From: Paenarthrobacter sp. A20
Lineage (GTDB): Bacteria > Actinomycetota > Actinomycetes > Actinomycetales > Micrococcaceae
Length of the DNA: 64,000 bases
Direction of reading: 5' to 3'
Assembly (NCBI RefSeq): GCF_024168825.1
Contig: NZ_JALJWH010000003.1
Location: 1 to 64,000 of the forward strand
Positions 35,784 to 43,660 of this stretch are shown piece after piece. Under the pieces are notes generated by a model, which saw only the letters and a list, made by a program, of their open reading frames with translations, did not search any database and was not told the origin of the DNA. The position numbers and the translations under genes were made by a program. Position 1 is the first letter of the stretch, and every line of letters begins with the position of its first letter.

Positions 35784-35863
35784 CGAAGCTGAAGATTCAC
35801 GATCCGGATAGCTTGCCGGCAGACAGATCGTAAATCGTATGGAAGTCCTTAACAGGCCTTCAT

Positions 35864-37777
35864 TTGTGCAACAAAACCGATCTGGCAGGATCGGCCCTTC
35901 GTCATTCCCTGAACAGGAACAAAATCATCGTACAACAGCACGCTCTCGTGCTGCCAGCAGCCGACGCTACTGGCGTGTCTCAGGAGCTATCCCAGACCTC
36001 CAACGCCGCCCAGGCGTGGGCTGCGCTGGCGCCTCTTCTCGCAGGTCAACCGCGCGTCCGCCTATCCCGGGACGGGGGAAAGACCTATCCCCAGAAGCAC
36101 GAACGCGCTCTGACTGAGACCCTCCCCACTTTTCCAGCGGCCGTCAGGATCTTCGGCAAAGACGGCAGCTGCTCAGCAATCTTCCTTGACTTTGACTCGT
36201 CGATTGCAGGCATCGACTGGGTCGAAGCCGATGTGAAATCTCTTCAAACGTGGCTGCACAGCTGTGGGGCTCGGTGGATTGAAGATCACTCGCCCAATGG
36301 CGGACGGCACGTATACATACCACTGGAAAGACGGATTGCCTTTTCTGAAGCACGAGATGTTGTCGAGGCGTTAGGCATCCGATACCGCACATTGGACAAG
36401 ACGCCGCACCAGAACATGCTTCACGGTTGCATGCGGACCCCTGGGTCACCGCACAAGCGTGGCGGCTATCAGGAACTCGCCATGAGCCTCAGCATGGCCT
36501 ACGACGTTGCAAGACGCCCAAACAAGGAACAAGTATGGGCAACAATTCGCGCAGACCTAAAGGACGAAATCGCTGGCGTAAGAGGGCTGAGACTGGAGCA
36601 GCCACTGTCGGCCGACAACGAAGCTTATGAAGTACCGCAAATGGCCCGTCGGATGTCCAGGCCTATGCAGCAGATGGCGCAATCAGGTCTGTACGACGCG
36701 AACCGGTACGTCTCGGATTCAGAAGCACGTCAGGCAGTCCTGACGGCGGCGGCCGCAGCCGGCATGAAACTCATCGATGTGGAACGGCGAGTCCTCCAAG
36801 GCGTTTGGCCCGGGCTCGCATCTTTCTACGCCCGCTACCGGTCCGGCCACAGGCTTCCCTCCCTGAAGCGGGACTGGAATAACGCGATCGCGTACCTGCG
36901 AAAAAGCCAGGTCGTTGTAGTAGGAAACCACTATGCACGTAAATCCCCCACAAGCCAGCCAAATACACAGCCCCCAGGGGTCTGGCCGAGCTCCGATACG
37001 AACAGCGAGCACCGCTACCTCCGAACCTGGAGGAATGCACTTCGGTTGAGAGAACCCTTTTACGCCAGCTCCCGGACGGGCCTGGCCCGTCGGATGGTTC
37101 TAAGGGCCCTCGGAGCATCTGCGCACATGACGGGTTCTCGTTTTGTTGAATTTGGTGACCGATCAATTGCCGTGGCGACAGGCCTTGACCACACAACAGT
37201 TGGTTCACATCTGAGGGCCCTACGTTCAGAGAAGGATCCACTGCTCACCTTGGTTGAGCGCGGACGGGGAACCAAAGGGGACCTGTACATGCTGTCGATA
37301 CCTGAGGGTCTGAGGGCGGCTGCCCAGGACCTGTCCTGGCGAAAGGGCAAGGTTCAGGCTCTCAGACCGGTGTTCAGAGAGTTGGGCTTGCCCGCAGCGT
37401 TTGTTTACGAAGCCTTAGAGCAGACTCCAGGGCTGACGACCACAGACTTGGTGAATCAGACGAAGCTCTCCAGAACCGCTGTGCGGGAAAGTCTTGAGAC
37501 CTTGGCTGCTTGGAACCTGGTGTCCAGGAATGATGAGCGAGCTTGGACGGTCGTCGCTTCAACTTCCCTCCAAGAACTTGCGGAGTACTTCGGAGTGATG
37601 GAGTCTGTGGCCGGTCAAATACAGAGGTACCGAATCGAGCGGACTCTTTGGCGGGAGTGGCTGTCGAGAAGTGTAAGCACGGTAGCGGAGCTCCTATCCC
37701 CCACCGATGACTATCCTTGGGAAGCTTACGAAGGACCACCCGATGAGTGGACGTTAGCTGATATGGCGTTCACCTGA
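35864..37777 (+). CDS. plasmid replication initiator with AEP-primase-like domain
   Basis: A 637-residue protein. The N-terminal third looks like an archaeo-eukaryotic primase: the metal motif FLDFDSS near residue 108, HSPNGGRHVYIPL near 143-155 (the GGxHxY motif), and CMRTPGSPHKRGGYQ near 190. The C-terminal part has two helix-turn-helix-like segments (DRSIAVATGLDHTTVGSHLRAL and LTTTDLVNQTKLSRTAVRESLETL). This combination occurs in Rep proteins of actinobacterial plasmids. The start is uncertain: TTG at 35864 gives the longest frame, and later GTG codons (for example 35948) are possible. It faces the ParA gene, with the probable origin in between. Confidence 0.82.
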   Translation: MCNKTDLAGSALRHSLNRNKIIVQQHALVLPAADATGVSQELSQTSNAAQAWAALAPLLAGQPRVRLSRDGGKTYPQKHERALTETLPTFPAAVRIFGKDGSCSAIFLDFDSSIAGIDWVEADVKSLQTWLHSCGARWIEDHSPNGGRHVYIPLERRIAFSEARDVVEALGIRYRTLDKTPHQNMLHGCMRTPGSPHKRGGYQELAMSLSMAYDVARRPNKEQVWATIRADLKDEIAGVRGLRLEQPLSADNEAYEVPQMARRMSRPMQQMAQSGLYDANRYVSDSEARQAVLTAAAAAGMKLIDVERRVLQGVWPGLASFYARYRSGHRLPSLKRDWNNAIAYLRKSQVVVVGNHYARKSPTSQPNTQPPGVWPSSDTNSEHRYLRTWRNALRLREPFYASSRTGLARRMVLRALGASAHMTGSRFVEFGDRSIAVATGLDHTTVGSHLRALRSEKDPLLTLVERGRGTKGDLYMLSIPEGLRAAAQDLSWRKGKVQALRPVFRELGLPAAFVYEALEQTPGLTTTDLVNQTKLSRTAVRESLETLAAWNLVSRNDERAWTVVASTSLQELAEYFGVMESVAGQIQRYRIERTLWREWLSRSVSTVAELLSPTDDYPWEAYEGPPDEWTLADMAFT

Positions 37778-37841
37778 GCAAGGTGAATCGAACACGGAGT
37801 TCGGCGACTACATTCCTGACCAGGCTCGAATGTTTGCCCCG

Positions 37842-38423
37842 TTATAGGACGACTATGCTGGCCCCCAGAAGGTCAGCCCGGGTTGGAGAATCGTGGCTTA
37901 GCTCCCGTTCTGATTTGTTCCATCGTTGATGAGCAGCTTGGCGTGACATGCCTGTTTCTGTACCTATATCGGCCCAGGTCAGGCCAGAATCACGTGCAGC
38001 CTTGACCGTTTCGTTTAGCCGAGCAGCTGCCCGCTCGTAGCTACGTGCAGCCATTTGCAAACCCCAAGCCCTTACATGTTTCTGCCACTCGCTCAGGATA
38101 GATTCTTCTACCGACAAGGGCGCCGAGCTTGGTGACCCAATGGCAGCTTTTACTCGGTAGCGGGTCAAGTCGGTTTTACCCGCTCCTTGCACCCTGTGCC
38201 ACTGTCTTCCTGTCCAACCACAGTCGCACGTCCCTTGCCAGCCCGTAGCTTCGCTTTCCGACACGAGCTCAAAGCTAGTCCGATCCGGGTCCCGTTTGTT
38301 ACGACCAGTGATTCCCTGGACACTGATCATTTCGTTGTCTTGATGTTTGAATCCCAGCCGACCATCCTTCAGAAGGACCCCGAGTAGTCCCCGATGGAAC
38401 CCATCTCCCATATCCCACGCCAT
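37842..38423 (-). CDS. hypothetical protein with C-terminal helix-turn-helix
   Basis: A 193-residue protein from the ATG at 38423 (MAWDMGDGFHRGLLGV), preceded by a GGGG-containing site. The N-terminal half has beta-like sequence and a CDCGWTG mini-motif, which might bind zinc. The C-terminal half carries SGLTWADIGTETGMSRQAAHQRW, a clear helix-turn-helix. It reads away from the iteron region, convergent with Rep, so it may regulate replication or partition. Not assigned to a named family. Confidence 0.65.
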   Translation of the reverse strand: MAWDMGDGFHRGLLGVLLKDGRLGFKHQDNEMISVQGITGRNKRDPDRTSFELVSESEATGWQGTCDCGWTGRQWHRVQGAGKTDLTRYRVKAAIGSPSSAPLSVEESILSEWQKHVRAWGLQMAARSYERAAARLNETVKAARDSGLTWADIGTETGMSRQAAHQRWNKSERELSHDSPTRADLLGASIVVL

Positions 38424-38592
38424 GCGCAGTCCCCTTTTTGTCAGGTTTTGTTGACAGTTTCTCATTTTACGACTCTTTGGGCTTCTGCTTCTCTCTGAAT
38501 TATTTCTGTCCTGATGGTTTGATATATGTGGCCACCGCTGATCAGTGGGCCCGGGCCTTGCTTCGCTGCAAGCGCCCCGACTACTCCCCGAG

Positions 38593-38748
38593 AATAAATA
38601 ATTATGTCATGACAGAAAGATTGATAGATGGCCGTGTTGGGATTAAGAAGGTCTTTTTGCTGACCCCGCCGCCAGCTATGTATCTTGAAACCTGCCTGCT
38701 GTTGTCTTATTAGCTAATAAATAATTATGTCATGACAGAAAGATTGAT
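38593..38748. repeat. two 33-bp direct repeats with palindromic core TGTCATGACA
   Basis: An identical 33-base segment occupies 38593-38625 and 38716-38748, 123 bases apart. Each contains ATAATTAT followed by the perfect palindrome TGTCATGACA and ends in GATTGAT. ATAATTAT recurs at about 40002-40009, after the partition genes. Likely partition (parS-like) or Rep binding sites. Confidence 0.7.
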
Positions 38749-38763
38749 TGATAGCTAGACGTA

Positions 38764-38834
38764 CGTATTGATTGACCGACGTATTGATTGACTGATAGAT
38801 TGATGTCTGGATTGAATGACAGGCGTATTGATGG
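38764..38834 (+). repeat. iteron-like repeats CGTATTGATTGAC (probable origin/partition site)
   Basis: CGTATTGATTGAC occurs at 38764 and 38780 (16 bases apart). Degenerate copies follow at 38799 (ATTGATG), 38811 (ATTGAATGAC) and 38824 (CGTATTGATGG). The set lies just upstream of parA, on AT-rich DNA between Rep and ParA, as expected for an iteron origin or a centromere. Confidence 0.7.
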
Positions 38835-38876
38835 ATGGATCTTCCATCAAAGTCTGGCGAGCTTTGGAGGACCAGG

Positions 38877-39647
38877 ATGAGAGTTACGGCTATAGGTAAC
38901 CGCAAGGGCGGTGTGGGCAAAACGTCAGTGACACTCGGCTTGGCCACAGGCTTGCGTCTAATTGGAAAGCGCGTGTTGGTAATCGACCTCGACCCTCAAT
39001 CCAATGTAACGGAAGCCCTTGAAGGGGCTGGAGAGTTTGACGTCTTTGATGTGCTGTACGGGGGAGAGGCTGGGACCCTCGGCCAAGCCATCACCCAAAG
39101 CTCGTGGCCGGGTATTGATCTGATCCCAAGTTCTGAGTCCCTGGCACGACTTGAGTCGGAAGCTCTGCTAACGCCCGAGATGCGGCTCAAGACTGCAGCG
39201 TACGGTGCGGACGAGCTTCAACAATACGACCACGTCCTCATAGACCTTCCGCCAGCTCTCGGGCGACTGACGTTGAACGGACTCATTTGGGCCGACCGTG
39301 TACTCGCCGTTACTGAACCAGCGGCCTTCTCCGTGAAGGGCGTGACGGAGTTCCTCGACACGGTGAAGAAGGTCAGGTCGCTTCCGCACTTGAATCCCCA
39401 GCTGGAATTCTTGGGCATCATCATCAATAAGACGAGTTCACCCCTCACGTCCGAACACTCATTCCAAATCGGAGAGCTAGAGAGCACCTACGGCACCGAC
39501 GTAAGAGAGCCTCACCTTCCTCTCCGAACGGCGATGCAGGACTCGGTCAGCACACGCTCGCCGCTGACGAAGCTCGCCGGCCGGGGTGCCGCAATCATGA
39601 CCGAAAAATTTGTTGCGCATGCGCGCTACTTGGATGGGGTGAATTAA
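38877..39647 (+). CDS. parA: plasmid partition ATPase ParA
   Basis: A 256-residue ParA-family ATPase. MRVTAIGNRKGGVGKTSVTLG holds the deviant Walker A with the signature lysine. VLVIDLDPQSNVTEAL is the A' motif, DHVLIDLPPALGRL the Walker B, and LGIIINKTSSPLTSEH comes later. There is no N-terminal DNA-binding extension (small type Ib-like ParA). The ATG at 38877 follows GGAGGACC. The next gene, a ribbon-helix-helix protein, begins 3 bases later and is probably the centromere-binding partner. Iteron-like repeats lie just upstream. Confidence 0.9.
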   Translation: MRVTAIGNRKGGVGKTSVTLGLATGLRLIGKRVLVIDLDPQSNVTEALEGAGEFDVFDVLYGGEAGTLGQAITQSSWPGIDLIPSSESLARLESEALLTPEMRLKTAAYGADELQQYDHVLIDLPPALGRLTLNGLIWADRVLAVTEPAAFSVKGVTEFLDTVKKVRSLPHLNPQLEFLGIIINKTSSPLTSEHSFQIGELESTYGTDVREPHLPLRTAMQDSVSTRSPLTKLAGRGAAIMTEKFVAHARYLDGVN

Positions 39648-39649
39648 TT

Positions 39650-39985
39650 ATGGCCTTGGAGCGCAAATCGTCGATTCGCAAAGCACCAGTCGCCGACGTT
39701 GTGGATGTTCTGACTTCTGCGGAGAAGCGAACCGAAACTGTGGAACAGGGAGAGACTTCTCAGGCCGCCGTTGGGCAAGCAAACATCCAGACAGAGGCGG
39801 CCCAAGCTGACCTTGAACCGAGGCGTCCTGGCCCTGGGCGGCCGAGAGGTAAGCGCCGGATGGAACCCTTCTCATCGAAGATAGAGATTAGTCTTCGTGA
39901 CGAGTTGGACGCTTATTCGACGAAATACGGAATCACTATTACTGATCTGTTGGACGAGGCCTTGCGGGAGAGGCTTCGTCGCTAA
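39650..39985 (+). CDS. ribbon-helix-helix partner of ParA (ParB/ParG-like)
   Basis: A 111-residue protein with a flexible N-terminal part rich in Glu, Gln and Ala, a basic linker (PRRPGPGRPRGKRRM), and a C-terminal RHH fold: FSSKIEISLRDELDAYSTKY then ITITDLLDEALRERL. In type Ib partition systems such proteins bind the centromere and stimulate ParA through the mobile N terminus, so it is the likely centromere-binding protein for the repeats upstream of parA. Confidence 0.78.
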   Translation: MALERKSSIRKAPVADVVDVLTSAEKRTETVEQGETSQAAVGQANIQTEAAQADLEPRRPGPGRPRGKRRMEPFSSKIEISLRDELDAYSTKYGITITDLLDEALRERLRR

Positions 39986-40071
39986 TAAATCTATCTGGAC
40001 ATAATTATTCTCACTCCGACTGAGTTGAACTCTTTGGCTGGCAATCCGAGCGCAACCGAGCAAAGGTTCCT

Positions 40072-40410
40072 GTGACAGGGGCGGAACCGTTCAAGAACGC
40101 CGCAGCGCTCAAAGCCGCCCGAGACAACACGGACCGCATCGACCACCTCATGGCCGACGCAGCAAACCAAAAGAAACGCCCGAGACAACACGGACCGCAT
40201 CGACCACCTCATGGCCGACGCAGCAAACCAAAAGAAACGCCAGAGCCCGAACCCGCACCGGACATCGACCCCCGTCTGGAGAAGATGCAACGCCTCATGA
40301 AGGCATCATTCCCGCAACACCCGGGCTCCGCAGCCCCAGGGGTCGGCGTAACCAGAGCTGAGTCGCCGACAGTGAACAGCCAGCAACAGCGGACTGGGTA
40401 CGAACGGTGA
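40072..40410 (+). CDS. hypothetical protein reshaped by a 61-bp tandem duplication
   Basis: A 112-residue reading from a GTG at 40072. The first part, FKNAAALKAARDNTDRIDHLMADAANQKK, looks like a natural helical sequence. The second DNA copy is then read in a shifted frame, giving an odd Pro/Arg/His-rich stretch. The last part, PEPEPAPDIDPRLEKMQRL and so on, looks natural again. The 61-base unit is not a multiple of three, so the duplication itself moves the frame. The function is unknown; the product may be abnormal. Confidence 0.5.
   Translation: MTGAEPFKNAAALKAARDNTDRIDHLMADAANQKKRPRQHGPHRPPHGRRSKPKETPEPEPAPDIDPRLEKMQRLMKASFPQHPGSAAPGVGVTRAESPTVNSQQQRTGYER
40116..40240 (+). repeat. tandem duplication, 61-base period
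   Basis: Bases 40116-40179 are repeated at 40177-40240, with a period of 61 and no mismatch seen. The unit lies inside the coding frame of the 112-residue gene. Confidence 0.9.
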
Positions 40411-40450
40411 CACCCTCGACGTCAACCTCTAGGGGCCATAAAGTGGGGCT

Positions 40451-40687
40451 ATGGTGAGTGGACTGAATGTCTCCCTGTTGGCTGATGCCATGGACTTGGT
40501 TACCCGTACTGATGCGACTACCGCGGCTACCCAACTCCTCCTCAGGCCGGACTCGACTCTCGAAGCGCTGTCTGCGGCCAGAGGCGAAGCTCGCATGATG
40601 CTTGAAGATTCGGAGGAGGAATGGCTGAGCGACACTCTCCGGCAGGCCGATGAAGCGCTTTCGATTGCAGAGCGCTTACGCTCTTAG
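40451..40687 (+). CDS. small hypothetical protein, 78 aa
   Basis: MVSGLNVSLLADAMDLVTRT begins a mainly helical acidic protein with EDSEEEWLSDTLRQADEALSIAERL. A GGGG box lies immediately before the ATG. No family was recognised. It follows the partition block on the same strand. Confidence 0.55.
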   Translation: MVSGLNVSLLADAMDLVTRTDATTAATQLLLRPDSTLEALSAARGEARMMLEDSEEEWLSDTLRQADEALSIAERLRS

Positions 40688-40757
40688 CGGGATAAGAGAG
40701 GGTTCCGCAGGGAGTTATAGGGCGACTCCTTACCGATTTGCTGCATGAATTAATTGT

Positions 40758-41759
40758 CTAAGAAGCGGGTTTCGGAACAGCGTCCGTACTCTCACTAGCG
40801 GGACCAACTGGGGGTCTTGCGTTGAACGGCCATATGGTTGCCACAACATGGACGCGTAAGTCGGCGACCCCGTGCCCTTTGAGGTCATCTTCGAACCCTG
40901 TGGGGTTTTTCAGGCTGCCGTCCAGGTCATAGACGACGCAGACCAGATCCTTGACGCCTGGTCTTTTCGAATATCGGACGATGTCGAGAAGCAACTCGTC
41001 GCTCACAGCCCTGTTCGCGTGGTTTTTGTAGGCAATCTTTGCCTCAACGACAACCTGTTCCTGCTTGATGAAGAAGTCCACTCGTGGGCTGACTCCCGCG
41101 TAGGAGGGCTGAACCTCTTCGGCTCGAACATCCTTGTAGAGCATCGAAAGAGCCATCTGTATGAAATCTTGAACGTCATACTCATCCCAGACTTCAACCT
41201 TCACCTTCCCTTTTCGACGGTGGCCGGTCAGCGGAGAAGCCGCTGCGGGTAGGTCGCGTAACACCTTGAGGAGGGTGTCTATGCTGGGACCCCAGGCCGT
41301 GGCCGCTGGGGGTGAACTGGTTACAGGGCCGGCCGGAAGATTAGTTGTGGTTAGAAGAGCTGCTGGTTGTTGATCAAGTCCTGGGTTTTCGTCACCGTCC
41401 TGCTCTTGCCACAGCAGGGAGCCGTCATCGCTCAGGGAGCCACCCACCCCTTGAAGGGCAGCTTAAAGCTTCTGGACCGTTTTCGGCTCATAGAATGGTG
41501 CTCGTTGCTGGAAGTAGGATTCTCCGACCAAAAGGTCCACCAGTTCGGTGACGACTGCTTTCTTATGGGCAGGTGAGCTGCCCTGTACCGCATTGGCGAC
41601 TGTCTCCCTTTTGTTCGTCCCCTTTATGTCTCCGTACTCTATGCCAGCTATGCCGATGGCTTGCCGTATGTCACTCGCATCTGGGCCACTACCGTCCGCC
41701 CAGAAGGCGGACAAGGTCGAAGCTACGGACAACCAGTGGGTTTTGGGGGTTACAACCAT
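40758..41759 (-). pseudogene. PD-(D/E)XK nuclease-type protein split by an in-frame TAA
   Basis: A frame starting at 41759 (MVVTPKTHWLSVASTLSAFW) runs 98 codons to a TAA at 41465-41463, then continues in the same frame to 40758. Reading through gives one protein of about 333 residues. The first part is a helical domain (GDIKGTNKRETVANAV), vaguely like the N-terminal domains of some abortive-infection effectors. The C-terminal part has SPRVDFFIKQEQVVVEAK, a PD-(D/E)XK core (Asp then ExK), plus DLVCVVYDLDGSLKNP. A downstream restart at a GTG (41447) could still give the 229-residue nuclease part. A nonsense mutation, or a two-gene arrangement, are the alternatives. Confidence 0.65.
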
Positions 41760-42095
41760 GATTCAAACTCTCGCACAGGTGTAGTGGCTCTGAAGGATGG
41801 ATGTTCAAAAACGACCGCTTCTGACCCACGCCGGAAGGCTGGCGTAGTAATACGGTGGGACTTGGTCAAAACCCGTTGCCGCTACTAAGAGTGGTCAGAA
41901 GGTGGGGGAGAGCGTTTTTGACCGACGGGCTGGGGGGTTCAGCGCCGACCGACAGAACCGAGGCCGCCGAACAGCGTTTGGGGGCGGCCCCGGACAAGCT
42001 TTGATGCAGGAGTTGCTGACGTCAGATGTTCAAAGCGGAATGTCAGATCAAAGTCCTCGGAGTCTTGGATCAGGGGGGTGTCCCTATGCTTTTCG
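41760..42095. other. intergenic between nuclease gene and IS110
   Basis: 336 bases holding the presumptive promoter of the nuclease gene and one end of the IS110 element. No gene was supported. Confidence 0.45.
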
Positions 42096-43403
42096 TCAAG
42101 CGGCCTGGGCGGGTTGTTCTTCGTAGAAGGTGCCGTGTCGGAGCATGGAGTAGATGACGTCGCAGCGCCGCCGGGCCAGGCAGATGACGGCGGCGTTGTG
42201 TTTCTTTCCTTGGGCCCGTTTCTTTTGGTAGTACGCCTTCGACGCCGGATGGTGGCAGCTGGCGATCCAGGCTGACCTGAAGAGCGCGTTTTTGAGCTGT
42301 TTATTGCCGGAGCGTGCAGGGAATTCCCCTCGGATCGAGGTTCCCGAACGCCGCGTCACCGGGGCGATGCCGGCGTAGGCGGCCAGGTGCCCAGCGGAAG
42401 TGAACGTACCGGCGTCGCCGATGGTCAGGAGTATCGTCGCTGCGGTCTTGATGCCGACTCCCGGCATGGACATCAAGACCCGGGAAAGAGGGAAGTCATC
42501 GAGGAGCTTTTCGACTTCTTCTGCCACGATGGCACGTTGGTGTTTGAGTTCCTTGATCTGGGCGGCGACGCGGGGGATGACCAATTCGACGGCCTCGGTG
42601 CCGACCACGGTTACGGTCTGCTCGCCCAACGCCGCGAAGACAGCGTCAACCAGGATCACCGGGTCTTTCCGGCTGTGGTTCCTGGCCCAGCGCAGCACGT
42701 TGCCCCGGCCTGCTGCGCGCAGCCCGGTGGGTCCGGCGTATTTGATGAACAGTTCCAGCACCAAGGACCGGGTCAGCACAGTTCCAGGGAAGACACGTTC
42801 CAGGGCTGGGAAAATCTGCAGCAGCAGGGAACGCAGGCGGTTGATCGCACGGGTGCACTCGTGCGTCAGATCAGCGTCGAATCCGGAGAGCACCTTCAGC
42901 GCCGCGAGCACCTCACTGTCCCGGTCAACAGCGCGAAGAGTGTGCGGCATCGACCGAGCTGTCTCGGCGATGATGAACGCGTCCCTTGCATCTGTTTTGG
43001 ACTTGCCCGGGTACAGATCCGCCGCCTTGCGCATTGCCAGGCCCGGCAAGTAGGCCACCGTGCAGCCGCAATCCCGGGCCACGGCTATCGGCAGCGCTCC
43101 GATGGTGTTGGGCTGATCGACGATCACCAGCACCCTGCCGTGCTGCTGCAGGTTGGTGAACAGCTCGCGCAGCCGCTCCTCGTCCTGCGGCAGCGGCTTG
43201 TCAAAGACCCGTTCACCCGCGGTGTTCAACGCCGCGGCGTGATGTTCGGACTTGCCGACATCGAGCCCGCAGTAGACCCCGAATCCTTCGTCCATCCGGC
43301 GCTCCTTTGCACCACTACCTGGCCGCAGTCACGACACCCGATGCTGGCACCCACGTTACAAAGAGACCTAGCACCCGCGAAAGGAGCCGGCCGTGTCCCT
43401 ATC
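42078..43403 (-). mobile_element. IS110-family insertion sequence (approximate limits)
   Basis: The sequence GTGTCCCTAT occurs at 42078-42087 and again at 43394-43403, bracketing the transposase gene. The span of about 1.3 kb suits an IS110 element. IS110 elements lack classical inverted repeats, so these short direct repeats are only a proposed boundary. The transposase-proximal non-coding part lies beyond 43295. Confidence 0.6.
42096..43295 (-). CDS. IS110-family transposase
   Basis: A 399-residue DEDD-type transposase. The N-terminal RuvC-like domain begins YCGLDVGKSEHHAAALN (first catalytic Asp), followed by VDQPNTIGALP, SKTDARDAFIIAETAR and the SLLLQIFPALERVF region. The C-terminal transposase_20 domain has SMPGVGIKTAATILLTIGD and FTSAGHLAAYAGIAPVTRRSGTS. 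In this family recombination is guided by a structured RNA from the element's non-coding end. No truncation or frameshift is visible, so the element may be active. It separates the nuclease gene from the HEPN/YfbU pair. Confidence 0.93.
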   Translation of the reverse strand: MDEGFGVYCGLDVGKSEHHAAALNTAGERVFDKPLPQDEERLRELFTNLQQHGRVLVIVDQPNTIGALPIAVARDCGCTVAYLPGLAMRKAADLYPGKSKTDARDAFIIAETARSMPHTLRAVDRDSEVLAALKVLSGFDADLTHECTRAINRLRSLLLQIFPALERVFPGTVLTRSLVLELFIKYAGPTGLRAAGRGNVLRWARNHSRKDPVILVDAVFAALGEQTVTVVGTEAVELVIPRVAAQIKELKHQRAIVAEEVEKLLDDFPLSRVLMSMPGVGIKTAATILLTIGDAGTFTSAGHLAAYAGIAPVTRRSGTSIRGEFPARSGNKQLKNALFRSAWIASCHHPASKAYYQKKRAQGKKHNAAVICLARRRCDVIYSMLRHGTFYEEQPAQAA

Positions 43404-43660
43404 AGCAGTCAACGCGTGCCTCCGAACCCGGCGACAACACCCCCCGGATCATCAAATGACAGGGCAAGAAAGTCATACCGGGCCCAGCGACCAAATCCCC
43501 GGCCCTCGGGGACCCAATAAATGTAACGGGCACGGCTATTGGCGGTTTTTCGTAGCGCAAAGTTGCGCCTCACTTAAAGCACGCACGCGATGGCAGTAGC
43601 TTAAACAGTTCAATGCCGCCGAAGAAATCCTGACCGTCCCACTTATTCGCACTGACGGAT
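43296..43660 (-). other. IS110 non-coding end and flank; candidate bridge RNA region
   Basis: 365 bases upstream of the transposase start, containing short GC-rich inverted segments (for example GTCCCCGAGGGCCGGGGAT on the minus strand near 43496-43514). In IS110 proper the guide (bridge) RNA is encoded upstream of the transposase. No gene was supported. The RNA itself is not identified, only its expected place. Confidence 0.35.

Noticed and set aside
38764..38834. CRISPR array
   Set aside because: The repeats are short, degenerate and closely spaced, without uniform spacers, and no cas genes are present; iterons fit better.
42387..43520. 377-codon plus-strand open frame over the IS110 gene
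   Set aside because: Antisense to a complete IS110 transposase; no domain features.
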